Counted from the stretch's first letter, positions 14,996 to 25,108 are shown. The stretch is DNA of 64,000 nucleotides from an uncultured Fibrobacter sp. (GCA_900313675.1 OMSO01000012.1:1-64000); one strand, 5' to 3'. Translations and numbers: made by a program. The notes: generated by a model from the sequence alone, not told the origin.

Positions 14996-17900
14996 AACCT
15001 AAGCATCAGCGCGATTTCGAACTGCAATATCTGACGCAGGTGGGGCGTCTCGTCGTCCAGTTTTTCGTGGATCTGACGATACTCGATGTAGCTGCTCATA
15101 GAAGCGATGCGGTTGAACTGGTAGCCTGCACTAGGCCGCACGAACCATTCGTGTGTGCGTGAAGGCACCGTACGGTCCGTCTTGTGGAGTTCCGGCTTGT
15201 AGACCGTATAATCGTATCCGTCGATACTCCACTGTCTGAACACTCCATCTGTGCCGCTGGCCTTGTTCCACATGTCGTATCCCGGGTCGGGGTCGTATTC
15301 CTTGCGGATGGTCTTGTTGTAGTCGTAACCGGCGGTAAACTTCAGGTCGATATCGTTTTCCAGCTTGAAATACCATTTCCATAGCTGGAACCCGCGTTTG
15401 GTCTTTAGCGGGTACGAAATGGTCAGGTCATTTCCGATATTGATGGCAAAGTCGTTGTACAGGGAGGTATGAATCCAAGGAGTATCCCAGAAATAGTCCG
15501 TAGTATCCCGAATGTCTCCTTCCTTATCGGGCCAGCTGGGATAACCGATAACTTCTTCCTTGGGCCGTCTGTCCGTAGATTCTATCTTCAGGCGCACCGC
15601 ATTGTCAATCCGCATATTGCTCTGTGTCAAGAAAGACACGCGGACCAGCGGGTTAAAGTTCCACTGGTGGGCCCAGGAGTCTTCGGCACTCTGGAAAGGC
15701 CGCACCACAGTAGTCCTTGTGTAATCAAACCTATGTGTGGTGCTCACGCTCTTGAATCCATTCAAGAAAGACACCCGCTGGGAGAAATTCGGCACATTCA
15801 CGCCAATACCAATTTTCGGCCACACCGTAGTGGTATCCAAATACAGCGGGTATTCACGAGACTGGTTAAATTCTTCGCGCCACATCAGGTCACCCGTAAC
15901 ACCGATATCCCAAATAGGCAGCACAATGCCCGTCCCTATCTGGAACTGACGGGAAACGGAGTGGCGGAAATTACCCTGATAGACAAGGGTGTCTACATGA
16001 TGGTTACGATACTGGGCAAAGTGCGTGAAGTCGTCACGATGGTCAAGTCCCATATCGCCAGTGACAATGTTCCAGAACCCGCGATTGCGGTAACCGTTAC
16101 CGAGACCCAGACCATACAGATAATATTCCATAGGGGTCACGCCCTGTTCCTCGTACAGCTGCGACAGGGTAAAGTTTTCACCAACGGTATTTGTCGTGGT
16201 CTGCCAACTCATGCGGATTTCATTCCACTTGATCTTTTCAAGGGACGTTGCCACTACATTGTCCTTTCCGAAATTCTGGAAGAAATCGATTACCCTGAAG
16301 GTGGGGCTAAAGTCAAAGCGGTTCGTCTGGGATATAGTCCAGTAATTCTTCTCGATATCGGTGGCGTCCAAGAAGTCGTATTCGTCAGGAATAGTCTTTT
16401 GCTGGTTGAAGTCCGAAGTAAAGGTGGTGTTGAACGGAATAAAGGGAATCAGCCTCGGGTTGAATCCAATCTTGAACTGCTGGGTACGGGCCCGTTCATT
16501 TCTCAAAATACCGTAGGAACGGCCATATTCTCGGGTACCCACGCTGTCCACGCGGTAGAATGCAGAGGTGTCGTAGCGGATTTCATAGGTTTCCGGATTT
16601 TGCATGTCGATTGCCCACTCTCTGCCATCTTCCATAGTTCGAGCAACCGTATCCCGAGGCACAATCACCACGCTATCCTTGGATATATAGACCTTACGGT
16701 CCGTATGGTCGTAATCGAACACGTAATCGCTGGCAAAGAGTCCGCCTTCTTTTGTAGTAAAGAAATTCTCCTTCACGAATCCTTCGCGATCGCCACCGCC
16801 CTGCATGTCACGGGAAATGTTCAGGGAGTAAGAGGTATTCAACCAAGAAAGGATATTCCAACGCATGTTCAGTTTGTGGTTCAAGTCCGCCGTATAGGTC
16901 ACCACCTTGTCCACCTGGGGTTCCACAAAGTCCGGGTCCCTATCCTGGTCCACATAACGCACATAGTTGAAATCGAACAGCGTCAAGTCAAAGGTCTGGG
17001 GCCAGGGTTCAAATTCCGTCTTCGCAAGGGCCTTGCTGAAGGCGTTGTCAAACTTGCCAAGGCTTTCGAAAGGTTTGAACTTGAACAAGGTGAAGGTTCC
17101 CAACTTGTACTCCAAAATAGTCCTGTAAGAGTAAGTCGAGTCCGCGCTGGTGGTGGCACGGCCTTCGGACTCCGCATAGGAATAACTCGCCGCCGGGCGT
17201 TCCAACAGAATCTGGGAAAGGGCCTCCCCTATCTTGGTTTCCGCCGCCTTGTAGTCCTTGCTATAGCTTACGCTGAAGCTCTTTTCACGAACGTATGACT
17301 CATAGCCCTTGGACTCCGCCTTATCACGCAGTTTCTGTTCCTTAGAATTCGACGTCACCGAAAGATCGTTCTGGAACATGTCCTTGGTCAGATTCGAGAA
17401 GCTGCTCTTTTTAAGAAGCATGTCGTCCGTGGGCTTCATGTAGGGGCGCTTGGTGGTGCTGTTGTAACCGAAGTTCATAGGAATATGGAACCCGAGACTG
17501 TCGGCCAGGAACTTGTTCAGACTAATGTTCAAGTCGCCCGCAATGTCCAGCTGGGACGCCGCATCGGAAAGTTTCGGCTTCGGGGACCCTCCCGTAGTAG
17601 AAAGCGTTGCAAAATTACCGTCCTGATACCGCACCGCTCCCGATAGAGAAATAAAGTCCGCAAACTGTATCTGGCCCGAGGTTCTTGCCGCATAGCCCCA
17701 TTCCGTATCCATGTCCGAAAGGCGCAAGTCGTCAATCCAGAAAGTTCCCTTCAAATCATCTGGTGAAGCGTCTGCATCGGCGATAATGACAAAACGGATC
17801 CAATCAATACGGGTCACCGACGGATTACCCACCAGCTTGATCTGTTCTTCGCGGGAACTGCCTTCTACCTTGCGGACCGTCGGCTCCAAGAAGGGAGGCT

Positions 17901-20900
17901 TACGGCCACGTTTCATGTCGGAGAAATCGGAAAGGTCCATGGCGAACGCGTTGGCCAGCCAGTTTTCTTCGTGGCAGTCCTGAGGGCGATCGCCCGAAGT
18001 GCAGTTATACTTTGTCGGACGGAAACTCCATTCATAGTAATCACTGGAGCCATCTAGAGAACCTTCACCAAACTGAAGGGCAAAACGTACAGGAACCTTG
18101 TCCGCTTCCGTCTCGTAATGAATTTCCATCTTGACGGACTTGTAGCTGGACAAATCCTTCACTTCGTTTTCAAAGACGCGGGTCACACCCACTTCCTGAC
18201 CGGGACTCATATTCTGATAGTCCAGCACCAAAGCTGTTTCTTTCAGAGGAGCGTTGGTCTCGGAATCCCGTTCCGTCTTGGTATTGGGAGATTTCGTGTA
18301 GATGTTGGAATCTTCGCGGTTGTTGATGGTGGTGACCTTGATACGGCTTGTGTCACGGGTGTCCATGGATTCCTGCACCTGGGTGGGCATGCCGTTCACT
18401 TCTACCACCTGGGAATTTTCCGTAGAGCTGGTCTTGTAGAGGTCGGCTACCGTGGTCTCTTCCCAGGAGTTCCCCACTACAGCCAGGCTCACAATCTGGA
18501 CCTTGGATTCGGCAACACCCGGATTTAGGCCGCCAATCCAAAGCCTGGAATAAAGGGCCTCGGCAAGAATGGTCTTGTAGTCGCTTCCCGACGGGGACAC
18601 GATGGTATCGTACTGGTTCAGGGGGATTCTCCACTTGCGCCAGCCATTCTTCAGGTCCTCGTAGTCCATGTGGTCCGTCTTGGACAAATCGATGCGGTAC
18701 CGCACGAAGCTGATGTCCGTGTCCAGAGAACCGTTCTTGTTGATGTCTTCGGTATCGTACAGGCGTTCACCGGAGTTGTTTTCGGTACCGTTGATGTGTA
18801 CCGACGGATCACTTTCATCTTCCAAATCCTCGTCGTAATTATCCTGGGCAATATCCGTAGCAGAGGCATCCGAATTGGCAGCCGTAATCTCCGACGAAAT
18901 ACATCCCGAAATACGGCAGTCCCACACCAGGCGCTTTTCGTCGGAACCGGAAACCTTATCCAAACCATTGTCGGTACGGGCAACAGTTGTACCCAGGTCG
19001 TTTTCGCCGTCATATTCCTCATTAGGTTCGTAACCGTTGATTGAAATATCTTCGCTGATAAGGCCCAGGTCCAGGTAAATGGAGCCTACGTTACCGCGGG
19101 CCACCACTTCCAGGTACTTCATCTCGCTCAGGTCCTGGTAGTAAGAACTGTTAGGACGCATGATACCGCCCCAGGAATTCCCCACTAGGTTGTCGTTGGC
19201 GCGGAGGGTCATCTTCAGCACCGTCAGGTGCTGGTTGTCCACATCGGAGTTGCCTACACTAGGATAGATGTACTTGTACAGTTCCGTGGTGTTGCTGTGC
19301 CAAATAAACTCGCCCTTGTGGCGATAGTCCTGGTTCTCGATGTAAGTCGAAGGCTGGCGTGCAACGCCGCCCGGAGGCGATGCCGGATACCACGAAAGTC
19401 TGGTCAGGGGATAAGTAAGGCCCGAAACCGTAGATTCAAAATCTTCTACAAGGGCCTCGTTGTCTCCGCTGGTATTTGCGTTATGGCGGCTGGCGGCAAA
19501 TTCCGCCTCGAACCGCCAGCTGGACTTGGCGTCCGTCTGAATTCCGGGAATCAAGTTCACGAAGTCGGTCAGAGCCTGCACCGTGTCCTGCAGACGCAAG
19601 TTCATGCCCCACAGCACGCTGGAGAAGGGCTCGTTACCGAGGGTCGGGGTCTTGGCCGTAGTGCTCTGGCTCTTGTACAGCGCAGTGACACCAAAGAGGG
19701 ATCCCGTACCAAAGCCGTAACGTTCCAGCGGGAGTTCCGCTCGCGCGCCCAACAGCAACTTGTTGTCTATCTCGAACAGGGGCTCGCATTCAAAGGTGAC
19801 CTTGATTTCCTTGTTGGGGTCTAGGGCGCGCTCGCTCAAAAGTTCTATCTGGCCAAGCTCATAGTTCACCTCGTAGTCCGTGCCGCGAATAAGGGTGGTG
19901 GAACCGGCGGTCAGCTTTTCCGTACCCGGAGAAATATCCATGCAGGAGCCCGCGCTCACCGAATAGCTAGACGCAGGGTCACGAACACTGATGATAGAAT
20001 TGCGTCGCTTACCCACCGATTCAAAATAGAAGCGACTGGTAAAGCGGTTCAGCTTGTAGACCGGCAAGGTGTACAGCTGAGACATGGCTCCCGTAGAATC
20101 CAACAAGCGAAGCGGTTCCAGGCAGTTTTCGCGAGCACGCTCCGTAGCGCCCGCTCCGGAATACTGCGACAAGGGTTTACAAGGGAGCCACATTTCGCCG
20201 GTGTAGTTTCCGGAGGCGTCCTTCTTGAAGATGGTCGCATCGTTCACCAGCGGGCTTCCGGTGGAGGTGTCCGCCACCCCAAGAGTCTTGAGGTAGGTGC
20301 CCGACATGCCGGACTTGTTCTTGAGGCGCAGCACAAAGCTGCTGGAGCTTGCATCAGAAATCCCAACGGAATAAACATTACGGAGCATCAGCTTGTCGAT
20401 GTCCGTCAGTTCCGAAAGGGTGGCATCCCACTGGATCAGCACCATGCTGGAGCCGTTCCTGATGGTGGTTCCCGTACGGCCGCTACCGTCGTTACTCCAG
20501 CTGGCCGCCACCAGGGTATTGCGGTTCACCCCGTTGATTTTCAAAATGCCAGTCTTGGGGTCGTAGGTGTAATCGCTGCTGGGAATTTCCACCATGCGTT
20601 CCACCAGTTTCGTAATGGTTTTACCACCAGGCGTCTTGTACACTACCGTAATGTTGTCCACCACGTCCTTGGCGTTGTTCAGGTTGCTGCGCTTAAAGAG
20701 TTTCAGGTTCGTGGCCGGGTAGTTCGAGGTGGTGCGTCCGGTAATGGCCGCACTGATGTAGTTGTCCCTGGCCTCGTGATTCAAGAAGTAGTAGCGGTAG
20801 GCCACGAACTGCTTGTCCAGAATCTGGAATTCCGTTGTGGACTCGTTGGCATTGATGGTGTATTCTTCCTGGGAACCGCCATCCTGGGACGCGATGGTGG

Positions 20901-21825
20901 TAAGCCTCCAGTCCCCAAGTTTCCAGTCAGCCTTGATACCGAATAGCCCCTGGTGGTTCTCGGAGTAACCCGTCAGTTCCGTACCCGAAAGAGTCAGGGA
21001 GGTAGTACCCGCTTCCACCCTCTGGAGGATGTAGTCCTCAAATTCATCCTTGTAGGATTCCTCGTAGACCACCCTCACCTGGTTCTGGATACCGAGGCCC
21101 GTCTCCACGTTGTTGATTTCCACAGTGATGTAGGGGCCGATCTTGCCCTTCACCATAAAGCTCGGGTCGTAATGCAGCGAAAGGGACGGCACAAGACTGG
21201 TATTGGTGCTGCCCTGGGCATCGTCCTTTTCGGCGTACCCCTTGAGGCGTATGTCCATGGTTCCCTGGAGCATCAGCTTGGGCTTGTCCAGGCCAAAATC
21301 CTTCATCCAGGCGGGCATGGTCACCGGTACCGTAATGTCGAATACAGAACCTGTTTCCGGCGTTTCATAGCCGCCGTCCTTCTGGCCCACCAGGCCATTC
21401 AGCCACAGGTTCTTGCGGCCGATATCGTACATATCCGCCACGTAATCCGTCAGTTCCGGATAGTGGGCGGTCCACAAGGTGGTGGTGTCCCTAGAAAGGC
21501 TATTCACCCGCTTTTCGCTCACATCCATTTCACGGGTGGCGATATCAATGTCATGACTATAGACCTGGCCCCTGTTGTTCTTCATGAGCCTAGGGGACGC
21601 CCCGACGCCACCGAAAGGCAACATGCCGTTCAGGGGGGTGGCTGAAGGGGGCAATTCCATATATTGGTAAGTAGGTTGCCACTCCGTCTCTGCCGGGTCC
21701 GGTTCCGCCTCAGCTGGCGCATAGCCGCTGGAGTCCGCCTGAGCCCACAGGGAAACACTTGCCCACAGGATGGACAAGCCAAAGGCGAACAACCCCAAGG
21801 GGGTTCTATGCAAGAACCTTTTCAA
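14989..21825 (-). CDS. sprA: SprA-like giant outer-membrane protein (type IX secretion translocon family)
   Basis: A 2,278-residue protein with an N-terminal signal peptide (about 1-28, ending LWAQA). Length and internal motifs resemble SprA, the outer-membrane translocon of the type IX secretion system: an early linker with NNRGQVYSHDID, the block KLLLGARAELPLERYGFG, the segment EPFSSVLWGMNLR, and the region with LSWYPASPPGG. The last third alternates charged and aromatic beta strands, and the chain ends RFD with a terminal aromatic-x pattern, as expected for a large beta-barrel. The start codon is TTG at 21823-21825. No other type IX gene is in the window, but the protein at 51930-57758 carries a sorting-like C-terminus, so both substrate and channel may be encoded here. 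Low-similarity assignment, but the length supports it. Confidence 0.75.
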   Translation of the reverse strand: MKRFLHRTPLGLFAFGLSILWASVSLWAQADSSGYAPAEAEPDPAETEWQPTYQYMELPPSATPLNGMLPFGGVGASPRLMKNNRGQVYSHDIDIATREMDVSEKRVNSLSRDTTTLWTAHYPELTDYVADMYDIGRKNLWLNGLVGQKDGGYETPETGSVFDITVPVTMPAWMKDFGLDKPKLMLQGTMDIRLKGYAEKDDAQGSTNTSLVPSLSLHYDPSFMVKGKIGPYITVEINNVETGLGIQNQVRVVYEESYKDEFEDYILQRVEAGTTSLTLSGTELTGYSENHQGLFGIKADWKLGDWRLTTIASQDGGSQEEYTINANESTTEFQILDKQFVAYRYYFLNHEARDNYISAAITGRTTSNYPATNLKLFKRSNLNNAKDVVDNITVVYKTPGGKTITKLVERMVEIPSSDYTYDPKTGILKINGVNRNTLVAASWSNDGSGRTGTTIRNGSSMVLIQWDATLSELTDIDKLMLRNVYSVGISDASSSSFVLRLKNKSGMSGTYLKTLGVADTSTGSPLVNDATIFKKDASGNYTGEMWLPCKPLSQYSGAGATERARENCLEPLRLLDSTGAMSQLYTLPVYKLNRFTSRFYFESVGKRRNSIISVRDPASSYSVSAGSCMDISPGTEKLTAGSTTLIRGTDYEVNYELGQIELLSERALDPNKEIKVTFECEPLFEIDNKLLLGARAELPLERYGFGTGSLFGVTALYKSQSTTAKTPTLGNEPFSSVLWGMNLRLQDTVQALTDFVNLIPGIQTDAKSSWRFEAEFAASRHNANTSGDNEALVEDFESTVSGLTYPLTRLSWYPASPPGGVARQPSTYIENQDYRHKGEFIWHSNTTELYKYIYPSVGNSDVDNQHLTVLKMTLRANDNLVGNSWGGIMRPNSSYYQDLSEMKYLEVVARGNVGSIYLDLGLISEDISINGYEPNEEYDGENDLGTTVARTDNGLDKVSGSDEKRLVWDCRISGCISSEITAANSDASATDIAQDNYDEDLEDESDPSVHINGTENNSGERLYDTEDINKNGSLDTDISFVRYRIDLSKTDHMDYEDLKNGWRKWRIPLNQYDTIVSPSGSDYKTILAEALYSRLWIGGLNPGVAESKVQIVSLAVVGNSWEETTVADLYKTSSTENSQVVEVNGMPTQVQESMDTRDTSRIKVTTINNREDSNIYTKSPNTKTERDSETNAPLKETALVLDYQNMSPGQEVGVTRVFENEVKDLSSYKSVKMEIHYETEADKVPVRFALQFGEGSLDGSSDYYEWSFRPTKYNCTSGDRPQDCHEENWLANAFAMDLSDFSDMKRGRKPPFLEPTVRKVEGSSREEQIKLVGNPSVTRIDWIRFVIIADADASPDDLKGTFWIDDLRLSDMDTEWGYAARTSGQIQFADFISLSGAVRYQDGNFATLSTTGGSPKPKLSDAASQLDIAGDLNISLNKFLADSLGFHIPMNFGYNSTTKRPYMKPTDDMLLKKSSFSNLTKDMFQNDLSVTSNSKEQKLRDKAESKGYESYVREKSFSVSYSKDYKAAETKIGEALSQILLERPAASYSYAESEGRATTSADSTYSYRTILEYKLGTFTLFKFKPFESLGKFDNAFSKALAKTEFEPWPQTFDLTLFDFNYVRYVDQDRDPDFVEPQVDKVVTYTADLNHKLNMRWNILSWLNTSYSLNISRDMQGGGDREGFVKENFFTTKEGGLFASDYVFDYDHTDRKVYISKDSVVIVPRDTVARTMEDGREWAIDMQNPETYEIRYDTSAFYRVDSVGTREYGRSYGILRNERARTQQFKIGFNPRLIPFIPFNTTFTSDFNQQKTIPDEYDFLDATDIEKNYWTISQTNRFDFSPTFRVIDFFQNFGKDNVVATSLEKIKWNEIRMSWQTTTNTVGENFTLSQLYEEQGVTPMEYYLYGLGLGNGYRNRGFWNIVTGDMGLDHRDDFTHFAQYRNHHVDTLVYQGNFRHSVSRQFQIGTGIVLPIWDIGVTGDLMWREEFNQSREYPLYLDTTTVWPKIGIGVNVPNFSQRVSFLNGFKSVSTTHRFDYTRTTVVRPFQSAEDSWAHQWNFNPLVRVSFLTQSNMRIDNAVRLKIESTDRRPKEEVIGYPSWPDKEGDIRDTTDYFWDTPWIHTSLYNDFAINIGNDLTISYPLKTKRGFQLWKWYFKLENDIDLKFTAGYDYNKTIRKEYDPDPGYDMWNKASGTDGVFRQWSIDGYDYTVYKPELHKTDRTVPSRTHEWFVRPSAGYQFNRIASMSSYIEYRQIHEKLDDETPHLRQILQFEIALMLRFD

Positions 21826-21910
21826 AATATTCCGTCACAAAATACTGAATTTAGGGGTCCTAAATCCACTATTTTTTCAAGATTTTCGGGGAAATTAGAA
21901 AAATATGAAT

Positions 21911-22144
21911 AGGGAGGGGCGAACGCCCCTCCCTAAATCCCTTCCCTACACGCTCATAATTACCAATCCTCGGGAACTGTTCGTTGGGAGGTAATTATTA
22001 GCGTGGGCGCAAACTGCGTTTATATGACAAGGGAGGGGTGAAACCCCTCCCTAAGACTCTCCCCTACACGCTCATAATTACCATTCCCCAGGAACTGTTC
22101 GTTGGGAGGTAATTATTAGCGTGGGCGCAAACTGCGTTTGCGCA
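21911..22144. repeat. Three-hairpin repeat element, tandem copies 2 and 3
   Basis: Two copies start 119 bases apart. Hairpin 1: AGGGAGGGGCG with CGCCCCTCCCT (21911-21934) and AGGGAGGGGT with ACCCCTCCCT (22030-22052), a paired C-G to T-A change. Hairpin 2: CACGCTCATAATTACC with GGTAATTATTAGCGTG (21949-22005 and 22067-22123), 16-bp arms with one mismatch around a 24- to 25-base loop. Hairpin 3: GCGCAAAC, TGC, GTTTGCGC (complete in the last copy at 22126-22144, broken off after GTTT in the other). The pair fills the 322-base gap between the AIPR gene stop and the sprA-like gene start; nothing else is seen there. Confidence 0.7.
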
Positions 22145-22147
22145 TTA

Positions 22148-24040
22148 TTAAAGGAACAGTTCGATTCCTCCGCGAACCTTTTCCCATGACTTGTTCTTCT
22201 TGCACAGGAAATCCATCATCTTTTCGTAGGTGGCGGTGTTGGCGAAGCCCTTCCAGAGCCTGCGTTCCACGGATTCGCCGCTGTCCTTGTCGATGGTGGT
22301 AATGGTATCGTAGTAAGCCGGATTGTCCTTGAATTCGGTAATCAGGATTCCCTTCAGGTCTTCCGTGTAGATACGGGAGGCATACTTGAGGATAGAATCG
22401 TTGAAGTTCAGCTCGTTTTCCACCAGCCATTCGAAATCCTGGATAGGATCGCCGTACACAAGCCAGTGCTTGAGGGCGAGAGCCACCACCAGGTCCTTCA
22501 CGGCGCTGCGGAAGATAAACTTGTCTTCGAGACGGCCATTAAAGGTAATCTTGGTCAGCGGGTTATCGTCGTTGGCCTCGATGGAAACGCCCTTGCCCGG
22601 GGTCACGCGGCGGATCTTGATGGGGAGTCGGCTAAGAAGCTGCCATGCCTTGGTGAAGGCGATGGTCTTGCGCACAAAATCCTTCTCCTTTTCGGGAGCC
22701 ACGCGCACAAAGGCGCCAAAGCAACGCTGGTACAGGGTTTCCTTGTCAAAAATGCAATCGCTAGAGCGGCATTCGCTGAGCTTGCCGTCCATCATAAAGA
22801 GGGTCTTGGCCAGTTCGGGGCGCATGCGGACTTCGAGCTTACGGGTACGGGCCTTGAGGCGCACGCCGTCCTTGTACACATAGGTAAAGCCTTCTTCCTG
22901 ATAACGCTGCCAAATGAAGAACTGCAGGTCGTCGGCGGCGCGCAGGTGATAGCTGAACACCGGGTTCTGGCGGTTATTGGCCATGGTCACCTGGTTCAAG
23001 AAGTTGTCGGCACCGGGGTACGGCACCACCACCTTCACCAGCACCTTGGGGTTCACCGGCTTCTTGCTCTTCTTGGCATAGTGTTCGTAAGTGAACAGGG
23101 ACTGGGCTCCGTTAATGATCTTCGGGCGTTCGATGTAGAGCACCTTCTTGCCATCCCGTTCCTTGAGGCGCAGGTCATCACCCGTGAGGGTCATACCGTT
23201 GTGCAAGAAGGGGAAATCGTCCACGTTCACGTTCTGGTCGTCGTTACGTTCCATGGTCTGGAAGGCATCGATCAGGGCCGCGTTGGTGTGGGTCAGGTTG
23301 CCCAGGTAAGTACGGATGTTGGAACTCACGATAGCCATGTTGTGCTTGGTCTTGAGGCGCTTACCCAAGTTCACATGGTAGTCATAAATAGTGCGGATGG
23401 GGCAGAAACCGAGGAAAAGTTCACCGTGATCGCTTGTGAGGTGCAAGGGATCGGAATCCATGACAATTTCCAGCTTGTCGTCGGCGCTGCGGAAATCGCG
23501 GGTCAGGTCGTCGTGTTCAGCGATAATGTCCAGCTTGGCCTTCACCTCGTTTTTCCAGATGGTGAGCTTGCGGCGCATGTCCTTGAGGGTGCGTTCCAGT
23601 TCAGAGTCGGTAATGTCGCGGGTAGCGCGGGTGCGGAGTACCGTGATTTCGAGAGTCTCCATGTAGGGGCGGCTTGCCGGAGTATCGTCGTCCTCTTCCT
23701 CGTCGTCATCGCTAATCTTGTTCACTGCCCAGGGGTCGGCCTCTTCGCGCAGCGACATGAAGAAGGGGTTGGTGGGATCGCTGGTGCGGAACACGGCAAT
23801 CTGGAGCTGTTTCAGGTCGGCATTCAGGTGAGAAACCACCTTCTCGAGGGGTGTATCCTCGTCCAGGAATATGAAGAATTCCATGAAGCCCTGGGAGTAC
23901 TGGAAGCCATGAAAGCATCCGTTCTCGTCCAGATTCAAGTGCCGAAGGGCCTTGATACGGTCATTAGGGTCATTGGGGTTCAAACTCAAGAGGCTAGCCA
24001 CGAATGCTAGGCGTCGTTCCTGGGATTTTGTCAGTTCCAT
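22148..24040 (-). CDS. AIPR family protein (abortive infection / phage resistance)
   Basis: A 630-residue protein resembling the AIPR family. The key conserved part is PKIINGAQSLFTYEH (Asn310 region), followed by VLVKVVVPYP, the segment NQVTMANNRQNPVFSYHLRA and LQFFIWQRYQEEGF, in the usual order of this family. An acidic stretch (DDDEEEDDD) lies near residue 105. TTGAGGAAAAA provides the ribosome site before the ATG. AIPR proteins occur in anti-phage loci, often beside restriction-modification genes; here the gene stands alone. No nuclease motif was found by eye. Its downstream side abuts the tandem three-hairpin element. Confidence 0.72.
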   Translation of the reverse strand: MELTKSQERRLAFVASLLSLNPNDPNDRIKALRHLNLDENGCFHGFQYSQGFMEFFIFLDEDTPLEKVVSHLNADLKQLQIAVFRTSDPTNPFFMSLREEADPWAVNKISDDDEEEDDDTPASRPYMETLEITVLRTRATRDITDSELERTLKDMRRKLTIWKNEVKAKLDIIAEHDDLTRDFRSADDKLEIVMDSDPLHLTSDHGELFLGFCPIRTIYDYHVNLGKRLKTKHNMAIVSSNIRTYLGNLTHTNAALIDAFQTMERNDDQNVNVDDFPFLHNGMTLTGDDLRLKERDGKKVLYIERPKIINGAQSLFTYEHYAKKSKKPVNPKVLVKVVVPYPGADNFLNQVTMANNRQNPVFSYHLRAADDLQFFIWQRYQEEGFTYVYKDGVRLKARTRKLEVRMRPELAKTLFMMDGKLSECRSSDCIFDKETLYQRCFGAFVRVAPEKEKDFVRKTIAFTKAWQLLSRLPIKIRRVTPGKGVSIEANDDNPLTKITFNGRLEDKFIFRSAVKDLVVALALKHWLVYGDPIQDFEWLVENELNFNDSILKYASRIYTEDLKGILITEFKDNPAYYDTITTIDKDSGESVERRLWKGFANTATYEKMMDFLCKKNKSWEKVRGGIELFL

Positions 24041-24265
24041 TTTTTCCTCAATTTTAGGCTTCTGCCATATTTTGCCATTAAAAATAGTTTCAAAAGCCTT
24101 ACTTTGGGCATAAAAAATAGTAAATCTTAAAAAAAATTTCCACTTTGGTCCCTATTTAGTGAACAAATGTATAAATTTTAGCTATTTTTAACACATTTTG
24201 GGCAGTCAAGCCCTTTTTTTTCGCAAAAATGCTATGATTTATCGTGTATAAATAGGAGAGTCTTT

Positions 24266-25018
24266 ATGAACCTGCTCGATATTATTAATAAAGCCAAGGC
24301 CGAAAAAGCCAAAACCCTGGACCTATCCCAGCAGGGACTTCGCCTGTTACCCCCCGAACTTTTCGAAATCCAGTCCCTGGAAGAACTGAACCTGGACCGG
24401 AACAAGCTGGTGGAGCTCCCCGACGACATCGGGCTCCTGAAGAACCTGAAAAGCCTTTCCGTCAGCGAAAACGACCTGATGGAGCTTCCGGATACCATCG
24501 GGAACCTCTCCGCCCTGGAACACCTTTACCTGGGTTACAACAGCCTGTCGGAGCTCCCCGCCACCGTCGGAAACCTCACAAACCTCCATACGGTGAATAT
24601 CGCAAAGAACCAACTTCTGGAACTTCCCGACGAAATCGGCAACTGGGCCAAGGTGGTAAAACTCTCCCTCCACGACAACATGCTCACCACCATCCCCGAT
24701 TCCGTCGGCAAGCTGAAAAGCCTGGTGAAGCTGTACCTGGACAACAACGACCTGACCGAGGTCCCCGCCTCCCTCGGGAACCTCACAAGCCTCGAAATCC
24801 TGATGATTTCCGGCAACCAGCTGAGCGTGATTCCTCAGGAATTCGGCAAACTTTCCAAGCTCCGAGAACTGGTGCTGGACGCAAACCAGCTGGAAACACT
24901 GCCCGAAGCCCTCGCCGACTGCAAGAGTCTCAAAACCATCTCCATCAACGAAAACCCCATGGAAGACGGCCTGCCTCGGGCTATCCTCGACAAGAAGGGG
25001 TTGAAGATAGACCAGTAG
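24266..25018 (+). CDS. Leucine-rich repeat protein
   Basis: A 250-residue protein made almost wholly of about nine 23-residue leucine-rich repeats with the pattern LxxLxLxxNxLxxLPxxIG, for example LEELNLDRNKLVELPDDIG. No signal peptide or membrane segment is present, so it is probably cytoplasmic. Such repeats form curved protein-binding surfaces; the partner is unknown. AGGAGAG lies 7 bases before the ATG at 24266. A TATGAT box lies at about 24233. The repeats are regular with little decay, which suggests an intact gene. Confidence 0.85.
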   Translation: MNLLDIINKAKAEKAKTLDLSQQGLRLLPPELFEIQSLEELNLDRNKLVELPDDIGLLKNLKSLSVSENDLMELPDTIGNLSALEHLYLGYNSLSELPATVGNLTNLHTVNIAKNQLLELPDEIGNWAKVVKLSLHDNMLTTIPDSVGKLKSLVKLYLDNNDLTEVPASLGNLTSLEILMISGNQLSVIPQEFGKLSKLRELVLDANQLETLPEALADCKSLKTISINENPMEDGLPRAILDKKGLKIDQ

Positions 25019-25090
25019 CGCGCCAAGGGCGCAGTGGTTAGTGGTTAGTGGTTAGTGGTTAGTTGCTAGTTACTAGTTATTAGTTGTTAG
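25019..25090. repeat. GTGGTTA / TAGTTAC heptad tract
   Basis: Starts with the palindrome GCGCGCCAAGGGCGC, then repeated GTGGTTA (four copies) grading into TTGCTAGTTACTAGTTATTAG. It fills the spacer before the S41 protease gene. Confidence 0.65.
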
Positions 25091-25108
25091 AGAAGCAGGA
25101 ATGGAACA

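Noticed and set aside
15469-17298. Long plus-strand frame of 609 codons opposite sprA
   Set aside because: Antisense to a gene with signal peptide and beta-barrel periodicity; product shows no domain logic.
22466-24010. 514-codon plus-strand frame opposite the AIPR gene
   Set aside because: Antisense shadow with His/Val-rich composition and no motif.
24180-24225. GGGC-AGTCAA-GCCC followed by a T run as attenuator of the LRR gene
   Set aside because: The stem is only 4 bp, too weak to support a terminator or riboswitch claim.
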